This document shows, piece by piece, positions 1-11,098 of a stretch of DNA of 64,000 bases. Origin of the DNA: Agrocybe praecox (Eukaryota > Basidiomycota > Agaricomycetes > Agaricales > Agrocybaceae); contig OZ024843.1 in the NCBI GenBank assembly GCA_964017145.1, positions 2,037,001-2,101,000 of the forward strand. The letters are read 5' to 3'. Under the pieces are notes generated by a model, which had not been told where the DNA came from, searched no databases, and saw only the letters and a program-made list of their open reading frames with translations. The first letter of the stretch is position 1. Every line of letters starts with the position of its first letter. A program made the translations under genes and the position numbers.

Positions 1-501
1 CGCTGGAGTTGATGTCTATGTAATATATCGGCAATCCTGTCTCGCCTCGGAGTCTTCCTATAGTTGTTGCAACAGCGAAGGAGGAAAAATGCGATAACCA
101 ACCCGACGAGGCCACCGAGCACTTCAAAAACAATGGCTATGGTACTCTGGTTTGAGTTTTCTGGACTAGGTTGATGGAATATGTTACTCGGACGCGGATG
201 AGTTATAGGCCTTGGATGGGTGGCCGTGGAAAAATCAGGTGGTATGATTGCGATAGAATGAGAACGACTAGGGGTGGGTAGAACATGGGGACGATTCTTG
301 GTAGAAAAAGGCCTATGTGATGTCGAACCATTAAAGGCATGAGAAGAAGTCGAGGACGTAGGGGATAAAGAGGTGGGCGTTTGGGACGACGAAGAGGAGG
401 GTGGAGCGGCGGAAACACTGGAGGGAAAGGTCAAGGAGAGAATGAAAAGAATAAAGAAAGACTTACAAGACGAAGAAAAGGAAGAAAAGGCCGAATAACA
501 T
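1..501 (-). CDS. Single-pass membrane protein with Ser/Thr/Pro-rich ectodomain (partial, 3' end outside window)
   Basis: Not a recognised family. The start ATG is at 499-501. A short hydrophobic signal peptide (Met-Leu-Phe-Gly-Leu then a Phe/Leu run) spans a GT-AG intron (donor at 466, acceptor at 418). The second exon (417 to 1) encodes about 85 residues rich in Ser, Thr and Pro. These are followed by a transmembrane segment (IAIVFEVLGGLVGLVIAFFL), a Cys pair and a basic cytosolic stretch that leaves the window. The order signal peptide, Ser/Thr-rich stalk, TM, basic tail resembles fungal cell-wall sensor or mid2-like proteins, but no sensor domain is identifiable, so that is only a guess. 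It is divergent from RIB1 with 226 bp between starts. Confidence 0.6.
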
Positions 502-727
502 TGAGATGAATGAATGAATAATGAGGAGGCTACGATTCCATGGTTATGAGTAAGAACAGAAAAACGCCCGCGTAAGTATATGTTTGTAACTGGTAACTGT
601 AAGAGCTTAATCAATTCTCTTGCTGATCATGACGGGATTATCTAATACATTTACCCGGCCACCCGGCATCTGAATAAGCCGCTGCTTATAATGAGTCCTC
701 TCTTTCCATCTCTTTCGTTAGACATAC

Positions 728-2221
728 ATGACTCTTATTTCTCTCCAAGACGACATTCTACTCGACGTCCTTACTGGTCCTGAGCCTCAAAAGGCAAAGA
801 CCGCTTTTGCCAGACGCGATGCCGCACTCGACCCTCTTCTCATAGCTGCCGCCGCCGCCTCGGGCCCCCATGTAACCAGGAATCACTACCACCATGATTT
901 TTTCCCCGGTGTCATGTTGCCTCAGGCAGAAGGTGCATGGGATTGGACAAAATTTACTGGCGAAGACCTCTCTTCCAAAGCAGGCCGCAAACATTTGGCC
1001 TATGTGAGCCGTCAGGCTCCCCGCAGACAACGTCTAAACACCTTGGAGGAAGGCAAGGAAAACGACCATCCCCGTGAGATCGATATGCTAAAGTCGGCAG
1101 AAAATCTCCCACTCCCTCCCAAGAAACGTCGGTCTTCCCTCACATCTTTCCCCACAACGTTAGAAAATAAACCACGGTCCAATAAATCCCATCATGTATC
1201 CGAATCCACCTCGTCTCCCGTCAATCAATCCCCAGCACTCCAAGTTAAATGCATGGCTCGCACCCGTATACCCACTCCTCATGGTCCTGCTTTCCTACAT
1301 TTATACCACAATAACCGTGATTCGAAAGAACATCTCGCCATTGTTATTGATCCAGCACAACTGACTGAACCCCCTGAAGTGCCCGACTTACCGCCAATTC
1401 GTTCGTCTTCTCTTGAAGCTGTCTGGAGTGAAAATGAGACAGAAATGGAACGAATAACTAGGGGCGCTTATGTCGGCCGACTCTCTTCTCACTCGCAGCA
1501 TGCGTCAAATCCCTCACTTCACGGTTTAACTTCCGGTGATCTCGCAGACACCGAGTCAATTCCGCAACCACTGATCCGTATCCATTCGGAATGTTTCACT
1601 GGAGAGACCATCGGAAGCATGCGTTGTGATTGCGGTGAACAACTCGATGAAGCCATTCGACAAATATCTCAACCTATAGTCCTTCCACCTACTTCATCGC
1701 GTCCTCACGAGAAAACGATACCTGGTCGCGGGGCTGTGATCTATCTCCGTCAAGAGGGGCGTGGAATTGGTCTTCTCTCCAAAATCCGCGCCTACAATTT
1801 ACAAGATATAGGGCACGACACAGTTACTGCTAACTTGATGCTCGGGCATAAGGCGGATGAGAGAGGGTATGAGATTGCTGCTGTAATACTTCGCGACCTT
1901 GGTCTCGGCGACGGTCCCAATTCAATATCGCGCGGAGTCCGGGTTTTGACAAACAATCCAGACAAGGTTGCGGCATTGAAAAAGGAAGGGATAGCAGTGA
2001 CGGAGCGAGTGCCTATGATCCCTCTGAGCTGGCAACATAGACACGCAGAAAGCGAGGAGAAGGGCGCCGACGCTGAAGTACAGATCAATATGTCTTCTCA
2101 TGAACAAACGAATGGCCCTGCAGGACTTGGTGCGAAAGCGGTGTACGGGGAGGACCTTGATAAATACCTACGCACCAAGGTGTTGAGGATGGGACACATG
2201 TTACCTTTATGGATGGAATGA
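728..2221 (+). CDS. RIB1: GTP cyclohydrolase II (riboflavin biosynthesis)
   Basis: Catalyses the first committed step of riboflavin synthesis, GTP to 2,5-diamino-6-ribosylamino-4(3H)-pyrimidinone phosphate plus formate and pyrophosphate, in the cytosol. The gene is one uninterrupted 497-residue frame, unusual here because nearly all neighbours have introns. The catalytic half (about residues 280-430) carries the zinc-binding cysteines in SECFTGETIGSMRCDCGEQL, the GTP-binding YLRQEGRGIGL motif and the HKADERGYEIAA and VLTNNPDK motifs of the RibA family. Residues 1-270 form the long variable N-terminal extension found in fungal enzymes, with a low-complexity Ser/Pro stretch. There is no 3,4-dihydroxybutanone-phosphate synthase domain, so it is monofunctional, as expected for fungi. 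Confidence 0.95.
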   Translation: MTLISLQDDILLDVLTGPEPQKAKTAFARRDAALDPLLIAAAAASGPHVTRNHYHHDFFPGVMLPQAEGAWDWTKFTGEDLSSKAGRKHLAYVSRQAPRRQRLNTLEEGKENDHPREIDMLKSAENLPLPPKKRRSSLTSFPTTLENKPRSNKSHHVSESTSSPVNQSPALQVKCMARTRIPTPHGPAFLHLYHNNRDSKEHLAIVIDPAQLTEPPEVPDLPPIRSSSLEAVWSENETEMERITRGAYVGRLSSHSQHASNPSLHGLTSGDLADTESIPQPLIRIHSECFTGETIGSMRCDCGEQLDEAIRQISQPIVLPPTSSRPHEKTIPGRGAVIYLRQEGRGIGLLSKIRAYNLQDIGHDTVTANLMLGHKADERGYEIAAVILRDLGLGDGPNSISRGVRVLTNNPDKVAALKKEGIAVTERVPMIPLSWQHRHAESEEKGADAEVQINMSSHEQTNGPAGLGAKAVYGEDLDKYLRTKVLRMGHMLPLWME

Positions 2222-2737
2222 ACTCCAGGTGGATCTATTTATTGATTAATTTAGAGCTATGTACTTATTCGCGTATGTAAGAAATGATTCCAAAAATATA
2301 ATACTCAATCATACTGTCTGGATCGCCGCGTCGAATCAAGCCTAAAACTAACTTGCTTCAAGCGTTTCAGGAAGATATGTATCTGCCCCAGCTCCCCTCT
2401 ATTGCTACTCCCTGCTGCCGTATACATACGTACAATGGCTACATATCAAACAAAACCGCTAGCCTCTCAATTACAAAAACTATATTCAAGGCACATCTGC
2501 AGAGGAAGGGTTGAGCAATGAGCATATAGACCGCCTCGACCCTCACATGTTGTTCGACTTGGCACACCGCCAAGATCGTCTGTGGGTTATGTTGTGAGGT
2601 GACAGTCTACCGTGGTGGATACATATACCTTTTGTTCTTACCGTTTCCATTCCCTGCGAGTCCCTCCCATCCCTCCCTTCCCCATCTTTCCCTCCTCTCC
2701 CTGCCCTAATCATTTTTCACTCCTTTTCGATTGTCAG
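2222..2737. other. Intergenic region RIB1 to GH17 gene
   Basis: 516 bp without a supportable gene. It holds the RIB1 3' end and, from about 2640, a C/T-rich tract (repeated CCCTCCC and TCCCTCC) just before the GH17 start, typical of fungal promoters. No RNA gene or repeat seen. Confidence 0.6.
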
Positions 2738-4619
2738 ATGGATGCCTACCGACCTCTGGACGTGCCCGCCACTTTAGAGGAAGAAAAAAAGAGAGGCAGG
2801 CGCTCGATATTCATTGCAAGTTTCCCCACTATGACTCGTAATTTTATGATATGAATGAGCGAACTGACGCTTCCTAGATAACCGGCACTTTTGTTAGTCT
2901 CGTTGTCCTCATTGCCATTGGAGTGGCTGTGGGTTTAGTCGTGTCAAACAACATCATCAAAGAGAGGTCGTCTAGTACCGGAAACAGCACCAGTGGCTCT
3001 GGAAGCAGCTCTACCAGTTCAAATTCATCAAGCTCAGGCGATCCGAGTGTCTTTGTAAAAGACTCACGACTCCGTAGATCGTTCTATGGTTTGGCTTATA
3101 CTCCCGAAGGATCACTGCCGGATTATGGATGTTCTAGCACACTGGGTAATTATTCAGAGAGGTTTTTGTTACCTTCGTTTCGTATGATTAACTTTATTCC
3201 ACCCAGAACATGTCATCAAAGACGTTCAAGTAAGGTCCAATTACCCGCATTATTTGAGGGAGATTTACTAACCGGAGATTGTAGTTAATGTCTCAACTAA
3301 CAAGCCGCATCCGACTCTATGGAGCGGATTGCGATCAGACTGCACTTGTGGTATGTGCGATTTCATCGAGGGGTATTCTTTTCTGACAATTGTTTCACTA
3401 TCCTCAATAGTTGGAAGCTATCAAACTAACCAAGGTTGACCTTAAAGTCTATTTGGGCAATTACGTTGTCGATGGAGATGCAGGAGCATACGAACGCCAA
3501 CGCGACGCTCACAAGGCAGCGCTTCAAAAGTACGGCGCCGACAACGTAGAAGGAATCACTGTCGGAAATGAATTCATGCTCAAGTACGGATTCTCCTATA
3601 GGGATGTGGTATCATAAAGCCTGACCTTTTTCTAGCTATGTGACTGGCCACAAAATCGCAGATGTTAACAGCGCTGAGGCTGACGAAGGTCAGTGTTCAT
3701 TTTTATGACTAAAATTTCAGCTATCCCTTATTCCATAACTAGGTGCTAAAATTCTCATCGAAAACATTGCGGACACCAGAAGTATGTTAGCATCCTTAAA
3801 CTTGGGCAAAACCATTTCCGTCGGAAACTCGGATGCCGGAAGCTACTTCAGCAACAAGGTGCTGGAATCCGTGGACTACGGTGTACGTCCAACGTCTTCC
3901 ATTTTCTTGTCGTATTGTCCTAATAAATTTATATAGCTGTCTAACGTGCATGCTTGGTTTGCGAATACAACCATTGAGGAGGCTTCCGGCTGGGTAACCA
4001 AGTTCTTCGAAGAAACGAACGTCCAGCCTGCTGCACTTTTGCCAAATAAGGCAAGTGTTCAAAAGAAATGAGTTTTCGTTTTCGTCTCCTCATGTTTAAC
4101 TCCGTTCTAGCCCAAAATGTACATCGCTGAGACTGGCTGGCCAACGGTAAGTGTCCTTCGGCTCCCAGAATTTTTTTTGAAAGGTATGCTTATCCATCCA
4201 ACGTACAGGATTCTAAAGATGAAGCAAATAAGAGTAACGGCTTTGCCGCCGCCTCTGTCGCCAATTTGCAAAAGTTCATTGACACTTTCGTTTGCGATGC
4301 TAACAAGGCGGGAATCCCATATTTCTTCTTCGAGGTAAGTTGTACCCAATACAACCTCCCGATCTATATTAATTGCTTCCGTTGATCGACTAGTACTTCG
4401 ACGAGGAGTGGAAGGTAAATTTCAGTTTATTGAAGTCTCTTATCTATTGACTAATGAAATCATTCAGGACACCAAATATGGTGGTGTTGAAGGATACTGG
4501 GGTATCTTTGACAAAGAGTACGCATTCTTGTCATGTCTAATCTCTAACTTATTTTGACCTTTTACCGTTTTAGTCGTACCCTCAAAGACATAACAATTCC
4601 TGACTGCGCATCACCTTAA
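2738..4619 (+). CDS. Glycoside hydrolase family 17 beta-1,3-glucanase, type II membrane protein
   Basis: Likely cleaves or remodels cell-wall beta-1,3-glucan, like the fungal btgC-type membrane-anchored GH17 enzymes. The spliced protein starts at 2738 with a short basic cytosolic tail, then a TM helix (VSLVVLIAIGVAVGLVVSN), a Ser/Gly linker and a GH17 domain of about 300 residues. The domain begins FYGLAYTPEGSLPDYGC and contains IRLYGADCDQ, the general acid in EGITVGNEF, and the nucleophile in MYIAETGWP. It ends DITIPDCASP-stop. There are about a dozen exons. Intron 1 (2816-2877) has a GC donor (GCAAGT), forced by reading frame; later exons join cleanly (3145/3207, 3229/3285, 3350/3411). Family assignment is firm; whether it hydrolyses or transglycosylates is not visible. 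Confidence 0.88.
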
Positions 4620-5056
4620 TTCTAAGACTGCTGTCTGTTGTTATCGCACTGCCACGAAACTTTACGTATGACCTGCTGTCCGATAGCCCTTGGACCTTAT
4701 ATTCGCTTGCTCCTGAACATGATTTATGGACGGAGAGTCATTATACATAGTTAGCTTAGCTACTTTATTTATTTTTATATTATATCACTCTGAGTGATAG
4801 ATACCTTGTCACTCGTTACCTGTACCTTATACTACCTGATATCAATGGACAGACTTTACATGGATATCGTTTGTCAGTTGTTTGTCAGTAGTTTTCGAAA
4901 TGTGCTGGAAAGAGATGACAGGAGTACTGACCTTACGTAATGACATTGGGGACGCAATTTCAAAGCCCCCGCACGCGCGGTGCCTAGTACTTCCTCTGCT
5001 CTTGACTCTAACCTCGCCTGATCAGGCTCTCCCGGTCCTGCTCATCTTGGCTCACA
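4620..5056. other. Intergenic region GH17 gene to VPS17
   Basis: 437 bp with no convincing reading frame. It contains an AT-rich segment near 4760-4790 and ends in a CTC/TCC-rich stretch before the VPS17 start. Nothing else recognised. Confidence 0.55.
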
Positions 5057-7379
5057 ATGTTTGACCCGCTCAGCAATACGAGTTCTGTATTTGGTGGAAC
5101 TGACGACGATAACACTCCACCATGGCCTACTACACCGCACACTCCTGCATCTATTCCAAACATGCGCCGCGCTTCACCAATACCTCCAACACCTGACAAA
5201 GGGCCATCACCTGGACTGTACGGAAAGGAGCCGCAGATATATGGTCAACCAGATGCCGGGCTCATCTCACCTCGAGAAACCGTTGGTTCTAATGGCGCGA
5301 CCTATGAAAAGCCCGAGCCATATTTGCGAGTGCGAATCAATGGTTTAGACCGGAACAGACGTGACATTCTTGTTAAGCTTGACGCTCAGGTACTTCCCAA
5401 CACACGACACTAAGGACGACGAGCACTGATATCTGACTTAACTGTGTATAGACCAATCTTTCAAACTTCACCGGTACCACTTATCGCAATGTGTCGAGAT
5501 CGTACCTCGAATTCCAGCAGTTCTACGAGTCAATTGTTCATAATAATCCCCAAACGATAATACCGGCATTACCACTTGCTCAAACCTCTGCACCTACCGA
5601 TGAAGAAGACGACAGATTGGTAAAAATCATGTTGCAGAGGTGGATCACTAGAGTTTGCGAAGATCCTATTTTAATCCATGATGAAGACGTTCGGTCATTT
5701 ATCGAAAGTGATTTTGGCTATCAGCCAACTCCTAGACCGAGACGGAAGACTTCTTCGGGGTTCAACATCATTCGTCGTGGTGTACCTGATGAGGACGAAG
5801 AACTTCAGCGTGCGAGGTTCGAGCTGACTAAACTCGAAGGTCAATTCTTTGAGACGGCCAAGGCTGTTGATAAGCTTGCTATTGCTCGGAAAGGTCAGCC
5901 CCAACATTACAATGCTGATAAAAATCATCAACGCTGAACACATCAACATATTTATAGCTCTTGCTACGGTCCATTCAGAAATGGGCAACAAACTCATCAA
6001 TGTCGCGACCACTGAAGCACACCCCCCTTTAGGCAATGCCCTGCGCAAACTTGGTCGGACATGGCATAGTGTTGCTGATCTCGACCATGCCCAAGCCATC
6101 AGTGAATGTGTCATTCTAGGTGATTCGCTTGGATATCAGGGGATGAATGCTCGCTCTGCGAAAGAGACTCTACAAATGCGAACAGGTGTATTGGAAGAAT
6201 ATCAGAGCGCAGTCAAGACCACAATTTCCAAGCGTCGCCAAATTGAACGATTGAAGGCAAGTTCAAACATCCGCGCTGACCGCGTCGACGAAGCTTTGGA
6301 GGAAATCGAAGAGGTCATTTTTTCCTTTTAAATCATTGGTGATGCGTATTCTGAATATTTTCCCCATACGATTCTGACAGGCGAGTCGATACGAACAAGC
6401 CCTCGCAAAGCGTGCGGAAGGCATCTCACAGAATTTGCATCGTGCACTTGAGACTCACAATCGTTATGCCAATGACGACATTACCACGGCTCTCATTGAA
6501 CACGCACGCTCATCGATAATGTACGAGCGTCAACTCCTGCGCGAATTGGAATCCCTCCGGGTCGATGTCAGTAATGCCGCCAAAAAGGTTGTACCTGCTG
6601 TAAACGGGGTTCCTAAACCTTCTATAATCCCTCCTCTCGAAGACTATTCTGAGAGACCTCATGCGGCACCTGCCCCCTCCGCGCCATTGAAAAATGGTTT
6701 CCACCAACCCCCGCACATGCAGCCTCCTCACACAGCCGGAATTAATCCACAGAACGGATTTGTTCCTCACAGAATTCCTGGGCAGCCTCAAAATCAATAT
6801 CAATCATCTCCCGACAGTCCTTTACCTTCTCCATTTCCTCAGACCCCTATTGGCAGGCAAGACCCATTGTCCGCATCATCTAGTCGATCTTTTATGCCGA
6901 ACCAGGCCCCGTCTTCTCCTCTGCCTTCCCAGCAATTTTCAAATCAGCGTTTGTCTTCTCAGCCTTCCGCTGCGGGTTCGTCTTCCCCGTCCGGTACACC
7001 GACTGTTACTCCCAATGCGACTGCAAACGAACCTCCCCTAGGTGGTCGTTTTGTCGATGGTACTAAATCGATGTTCATCACCAAAAATACATCCAGGCCG
7101 TCACCACTATCTTTCTCTTCCTCAACCTCCAATATTCAGCAACCATCGCCAAACGCGCCCTTTGATCCCTTGCGTAGTGACTCGTATCCCAGAGTCTCTT
7201 CGCCTTTGCATGACGGCTTTTCTCGTGGCCCTTTGCAGCAGCAGACAGCTGGCCAGCCAGAAACTGATCCTCTTGGATCGCTCCGCCCTCACCAAATGAC
7301 TAGTTCTCTGCGTGTTCAACCGCAGCGAGCCAGATTGGACGCTCGAGAAGCAGCTAGTAAGCTTGCCAATATGTTTTGA
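5057..7379 (+). CDS. VPS17: Retromer SNX-BAR subunit Vps17
   Basis: Sorting nexin of the retromer coat that retrieves receptors from endosomes to the Golgi, acting as a dimer with Vps5. The order is a Pro-rich N-terminus, a PX domain (about residues 95-190), a Vps5/Vps17-type BAR coiled-coil domain, then a Pro/Ser/Gln-rich tail of about 200 residues. The PX domain has RNVSRSYLEFQQFYESIV in place of the canonical RRYSEF phosphoinositide pocket, which is typical of Vps17 and argues against Vps5. The BAR part includes GNALRKLGRTWHSVADLDHA. Introns: 5390-5451, one near 5895-5956, one near 6313-6380; all junctions keep frame. The start at 5057 gives a plain MFDPL N-terminus. The PX call as degenerate is by eye. 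Confidence 0.85.
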
Positions 7380-7481
7380 GCCCCTGATGTGGCTCTTTTT
7401 TCTTGAATATTTGTACTATCTCATAGCGCGTGTCTTTTCCACGGAAATGTTCATTGGATTCAGGAGAAACCTTGGCACTTA

Positions 7482-9062
7482 TTACAGTCCCATCTGGTCT
7501 ACAAGCAGCATGGATGGCTTTTTATTACCACGAATCAGATGGAATCTCTCCTGTCTCCCGCGAATAAAATTCCAATTTTGAGTTTCATCTGACCACGCAA
7601 CATTCTCTTCTTGCATAAACCGAATGGTTTCGTTGCGCTCTGGAACGAAATGGTAGGCGTAGAGCTCGATGCTGTAGTAAGTGTGCGATAGAATCGGGAG
7701 CTCTCCGACAACTGGTACGTATTCCGGGAGATTCAGAAAACCTACATCAGAAGGTCGGTGGTATTTCCACGAATGTGGGAGGACAAAACGTTAAGAGAAC
7801 GTCCAAGAGATTCCTGGCGGATGTGTGAAATCTTACCTATAACACTCCCCGCATCATGACCCCAGTCACCGATGGGATGAGAGAAAATCTGACCAGTTAT
7901 TCTTTCCTTTTCCATTTGGTTCAGGCTACGGCGAAGCACGTCATTGCCCGACAGTCCAGGCTTCATGTTATCAAGAACGATATCTTGCATGCGATTGCTT
8001 TTCTTCATGCCGTCTTTCAGGCCTTGGGGCACGTCACTTTCTGGGTCGGTGGCACTGGTCCGCAGAACATATGCCAGATGCTGGGTATCTGTGTTCAATC
8101 CCATCGCAGTAATTCCAAAGTCAATGTGTAACATGTCCCCTTCTCGGATGACATCGTCCGAACCTTTCCATCCTGGGTACGAATCCTTGTTGATGACAGA
8201 GATTCTAGGCTGGTTCCAGGTAGTAACATTCAGCCATTGCATTTTCTCGCGAAACCACCAACTTAGATCCTATGGATTCAGTCGTCAGGGGTTTTTAGTT
8301 TAAGAATAACTGAATGGGGTATGTTACCTCAGTGGTAGTAATTCCAGGCGTGATAACTTTCTCGGAAAACCCTTCTTCAAGCAATGACCATACATTCTCT
8401 TGCATTTTCTTATAATATTCAAGTTGGCCCAGTACCTTTGTCGCAACAAATTCCACAGCAAGCATCGGTATATTGACGGTACGATTCATCCAGTACTTTC
8501 CAAGTTCCTTTTCAAGGACAGAGTGTTCACCTGAGTGAAGTCCTCCTGCAAATGCAATATCTGCGTCCGTGTTCAGCATTATGCGACTGGGGTTAAACTG
8601 ATTGAGCGTAGACACTAGTTCAGGCCATACATCTCCGGTATTATCGATCCATTTGAGTGGATTCGGGGCGCCTGCTAGAGAGGACTGGTTGTTGTGAAAG
8701 AGGAGAACGGTGCGTCTATGGGCGTCGAAGTCCGTGGCATTTTTGACCGACCACCAAATTGTATCTTCGGCGTGTTCACGTTGGCAGAGCTGACAGGGAG
8801 ATATTTGATTTCCCTTGAACGTTTAGGCGGGATACAGACTCACAAGCCAAGCCTGGACGTCATATTTCTCCAACAATGAAGGAATCTTTGAAATCCTTTC
8901 TGCTATCCATTGATCCTGGATCAATGCGCGTTGACGCAAAGCTGGTAGCGGTTGATATTCAGCCGGGAGGGCAGGATGGAGCTGAGCGGTCACCCTGGTT
9001 GGATTGAAGCTCCAACTGGCAAGAACGATACCAAGCAGCAAGACGTATCTGATTGAAGACAT
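7482..9062 (-). CDS. Secreted-type M24 family metallopeptidase (Xaa-Pro peptidase-like)
   Basis: Probably a dinuclear-metal aminopeptidase of the M24 (pita-bread) fold. The start is at 9062, giving a clear N-terminal signal peptide (SIRYVLLLGIVLASW then an Ala-containing cleavage region), so a secreted or vacuolar protein is expected. An N-terminal creatinase-like domain precedes the M24 domain. The five expected metal ligands are visible: Asp in DMLHIDFGI, Asp in LNTDTQHLAYV, His in HPIGDWGHDAG, Glu in YYSIELYAYH and Glu in RGRQERFHLIR. Introns were joined near 8787-8842, 8279-8328 and 7743-7840. The stop lies at 7482-7484. The final Glu context (QERFHL) departs from the usual VEDT-type motif. 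Substrate is unknown. Confidence 0.82.
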
Positions 9063-9280
9063 GTGTTGAATACAGTCCACTTCCAGTTCCACATAAGTAA
9101 AAAACTTGGTGAGAAATAAATCTGAAGTGTTTATAGCTCATGATTTTGTCCAGAAAGATATGACGGTTTGTAAATAGCCGGTTAAGGCCGCATCATATGG
9201 ACTGACCGGCGGCTCCCCAGATTACTAGCTCTCGTCTTTCCTCAACACTTACACTTCATCTACCAGGCATTCATATAGAT

Positions 9281-10732
9281 ATGGCTCAGCCCGACGATCA
9301 AGAAACGGCCGTTTTGGGAACGACAGTTCAGGAGCCCGCAAACAAAGATGCTGTATCGCCTACACAGGCAACAGAACAAAAAGAACCGGAGGAAAGGGCA
9401 GAACTAATTGAGAGGGCGCGTTCATTCTTGGTTTCTCCTCAAGTACAGCATCAAGATGTTGCAGCTAAACGAGCATTCCTTGCGGAGAAAGGCCTAAATG
9501 AAGTTGAGATTGAGGAGTTGCTTCGGAATCTGGTGAGTCGGTTCTCCTGCGTATTGCACAACCAGAGTATTACTGACATATGTGAACGAAAAGCCTTTGC
9601 AAGTACCTAGCATTCCTCCAAGAACCTATCCTCAGCCACCTCCTTCCAATTTACCTGTTCTTCTTCTTGGTCTTGCGCGCCTGTTCTCGTGGTTAGCAGG
9701 TGGCTCTGCGGTCGTACTCTTCTTGTATCAAGTTTGTCTTATCTCAGCTCCAATTGTAACTTGACTAACTTGCAACATACAGCGCTTCCTACTACCCAGG
9801 ATAACGCAAACTACACTCGCGCGCCGTTCAATCAAGTCACATCAACTATCCTTGATGAAACAACTAAACGCTTCCATATCATCCACGAAGGATTCCCTTT
9901 CCGACTCTTTTTCTGTTCTTCCACGGCCTGAACTTTACAAAGAGCCAGAGTCTTACGCTCAATGCAAATCTGTCCCGGACATCATCAAAGCAACTGAGGC
10001 AAAGGAAACCGATATTTCGCAAATACCTCATATCACCCTACTTCGTTGCGCAATCTCTGACATGATTAAAAGTCAGGGAAGAGAAGATGCGTACCCTACC
10101 ACGGAGGCTATCTTCAGCTATCTTGAAAGTCTAATTCCCTGGCTGACCTCTGAAGGGGCGGAATATGAGGTAAACCTTTTCATTGTGCACGCATAAAGGG
10201 CGTCCTGACGATTTTATAGAACAAATTATGGGAGACGTTGTCTACTTGCCCTCTGTTCGTAAAAATGCCTTCTAGCTCTACGCCACATTCTTCGACTCAT
10301 AACGCCTCCGACTCTTCTGCATCACCGACTCATTGGAAATATGTACCTCCATTCACTACAGATACCCCTCCTCTTTTGAAATCCCTCGAAAATTTAAAAT
10401 CTACACTGCCAAAGGACACAAAGCCACGGAAAAGTCCTTTGCAACATACACTCCAAACCATGTCTGACTTTACAGGGTATATTAGCACGCAGGTATACTT
10501 GCCCTATAGGGCACCCCCGTCGGGCATGGGAATTTCAAGCGCCACAGGGATAAACTCTATAGAAGAAGACCTGAAAAAAGAAATCAGAGCGTTGAAAGGT
10601 CTGGTCTTGAACAGGTATTTTGTCGTGTGCATCTTGTTTCCTATGGTATTCTAACTCAAACCCGTGCCTAGGCGCTCGTTCATGCCATCGTTACCGAGAA
10701 ATCAATTGTCCTCGGCACGACCTACACCTTGA
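9281..10732 (+). CDS. PEX14: Peroxisomal membrane docking protein Pex14
   Basis: Docks the cargo receptor Pex5 at the peroxisomal membrane during matrix protein import. The N-terminus (about residues 35-85) has the Pex14 receptor-binding three-helix domain, recognisable from LIERARSFLVSPQVQHQD and KRAFLAEKGLNEVEIEELL. It is followed by a Pro-rich linker, a TM segment (PVLLLGLARLFSWLAGGSAV) and a largely helical C-terminal region ending in a short basic tail. Introns: 9533-9593, one near 9730-9780, one near 10171-10220, one near 10615-10671; the last exon encodes RSFMPSLPRNQLSS and stops at 10730-10732. Start 9281 is the first ATG before the domain. It is divergent from the M24 gene with a 218 bp shared promoter. 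Confidence 0.85.
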
Positions 10733-10852
10733 TTGTATATTTTCCATACAATATAAATAGTTGTTATAAAGACCGATCAAGCCTATCGTTGAATGTGGAT
10801 GAGAAAAGTGTGAAGAACATGATATTATGGCACAAGTTCATTGGTTTACATC

Positions 10853-10932
10853 GTCGGTATCGATTAGGGGTTAAATCACTTCGTTGTGGTACATATTCCG
10901 AAGAGCCGCTGGTTCGATTCCAGCTACCGACA
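10853..10932 (+). tRNA. tRNA-His (anticodon GTG) with an 8-nt intron
   Basis: The cloverleaf folds by hand. The acceptor stem GTCGGTA (10853-10859) pairs with TACCGAC (10925-10931). The D stem is GATT/AATC. The anticodon stem CTTCG (10879-10883) pairs with CGAAG (10899-10903). The T stem GCTGG/CCAGC closes loop TTCGATT. Removing TACATATT (10890-10897) leaves the 7-nt loop TTGTGGC with GTG at 10886-10888, as in yeast tRNA-His. The discriminator base is A (10932), as expected for His, whose extra 5' G is added after transcription. B box GGTTCGATTCC is intact, and a T6 run (10945-10950) is a plausible Pol III terminator. The variable loop is 4 nt. Intron position is the standard one, after base 37. 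Confidence 0.93.
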
Positions 10933-10944
10933 TTTAGCGATCAA

Positions 10945-10950
10945 TTTTTT
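10945..10950 (+). terminator. Oligo-T RNA polymerase III terminator of tRNA-His
   Basis: A run of six T residues 13 bases after the tRNA-His discriminator base, the usual Pol III stop signal. It is the first run of four or more T downstream of the tRNA. Confidence 0.7.
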
Positions 10951-11098
10951 CACCCTCACATTTTGTCACTCATGTCACCAAATATAACCATCAGTGCAGA
11001 TTGTGAAGTGTATGTTCCGACTCTTTTCGTCGGCATATCATGGCAGTACAGGTCCTTTTGCGAATACCTGTTCCTCCAAAGTAAAACAGGTTGCTCAA

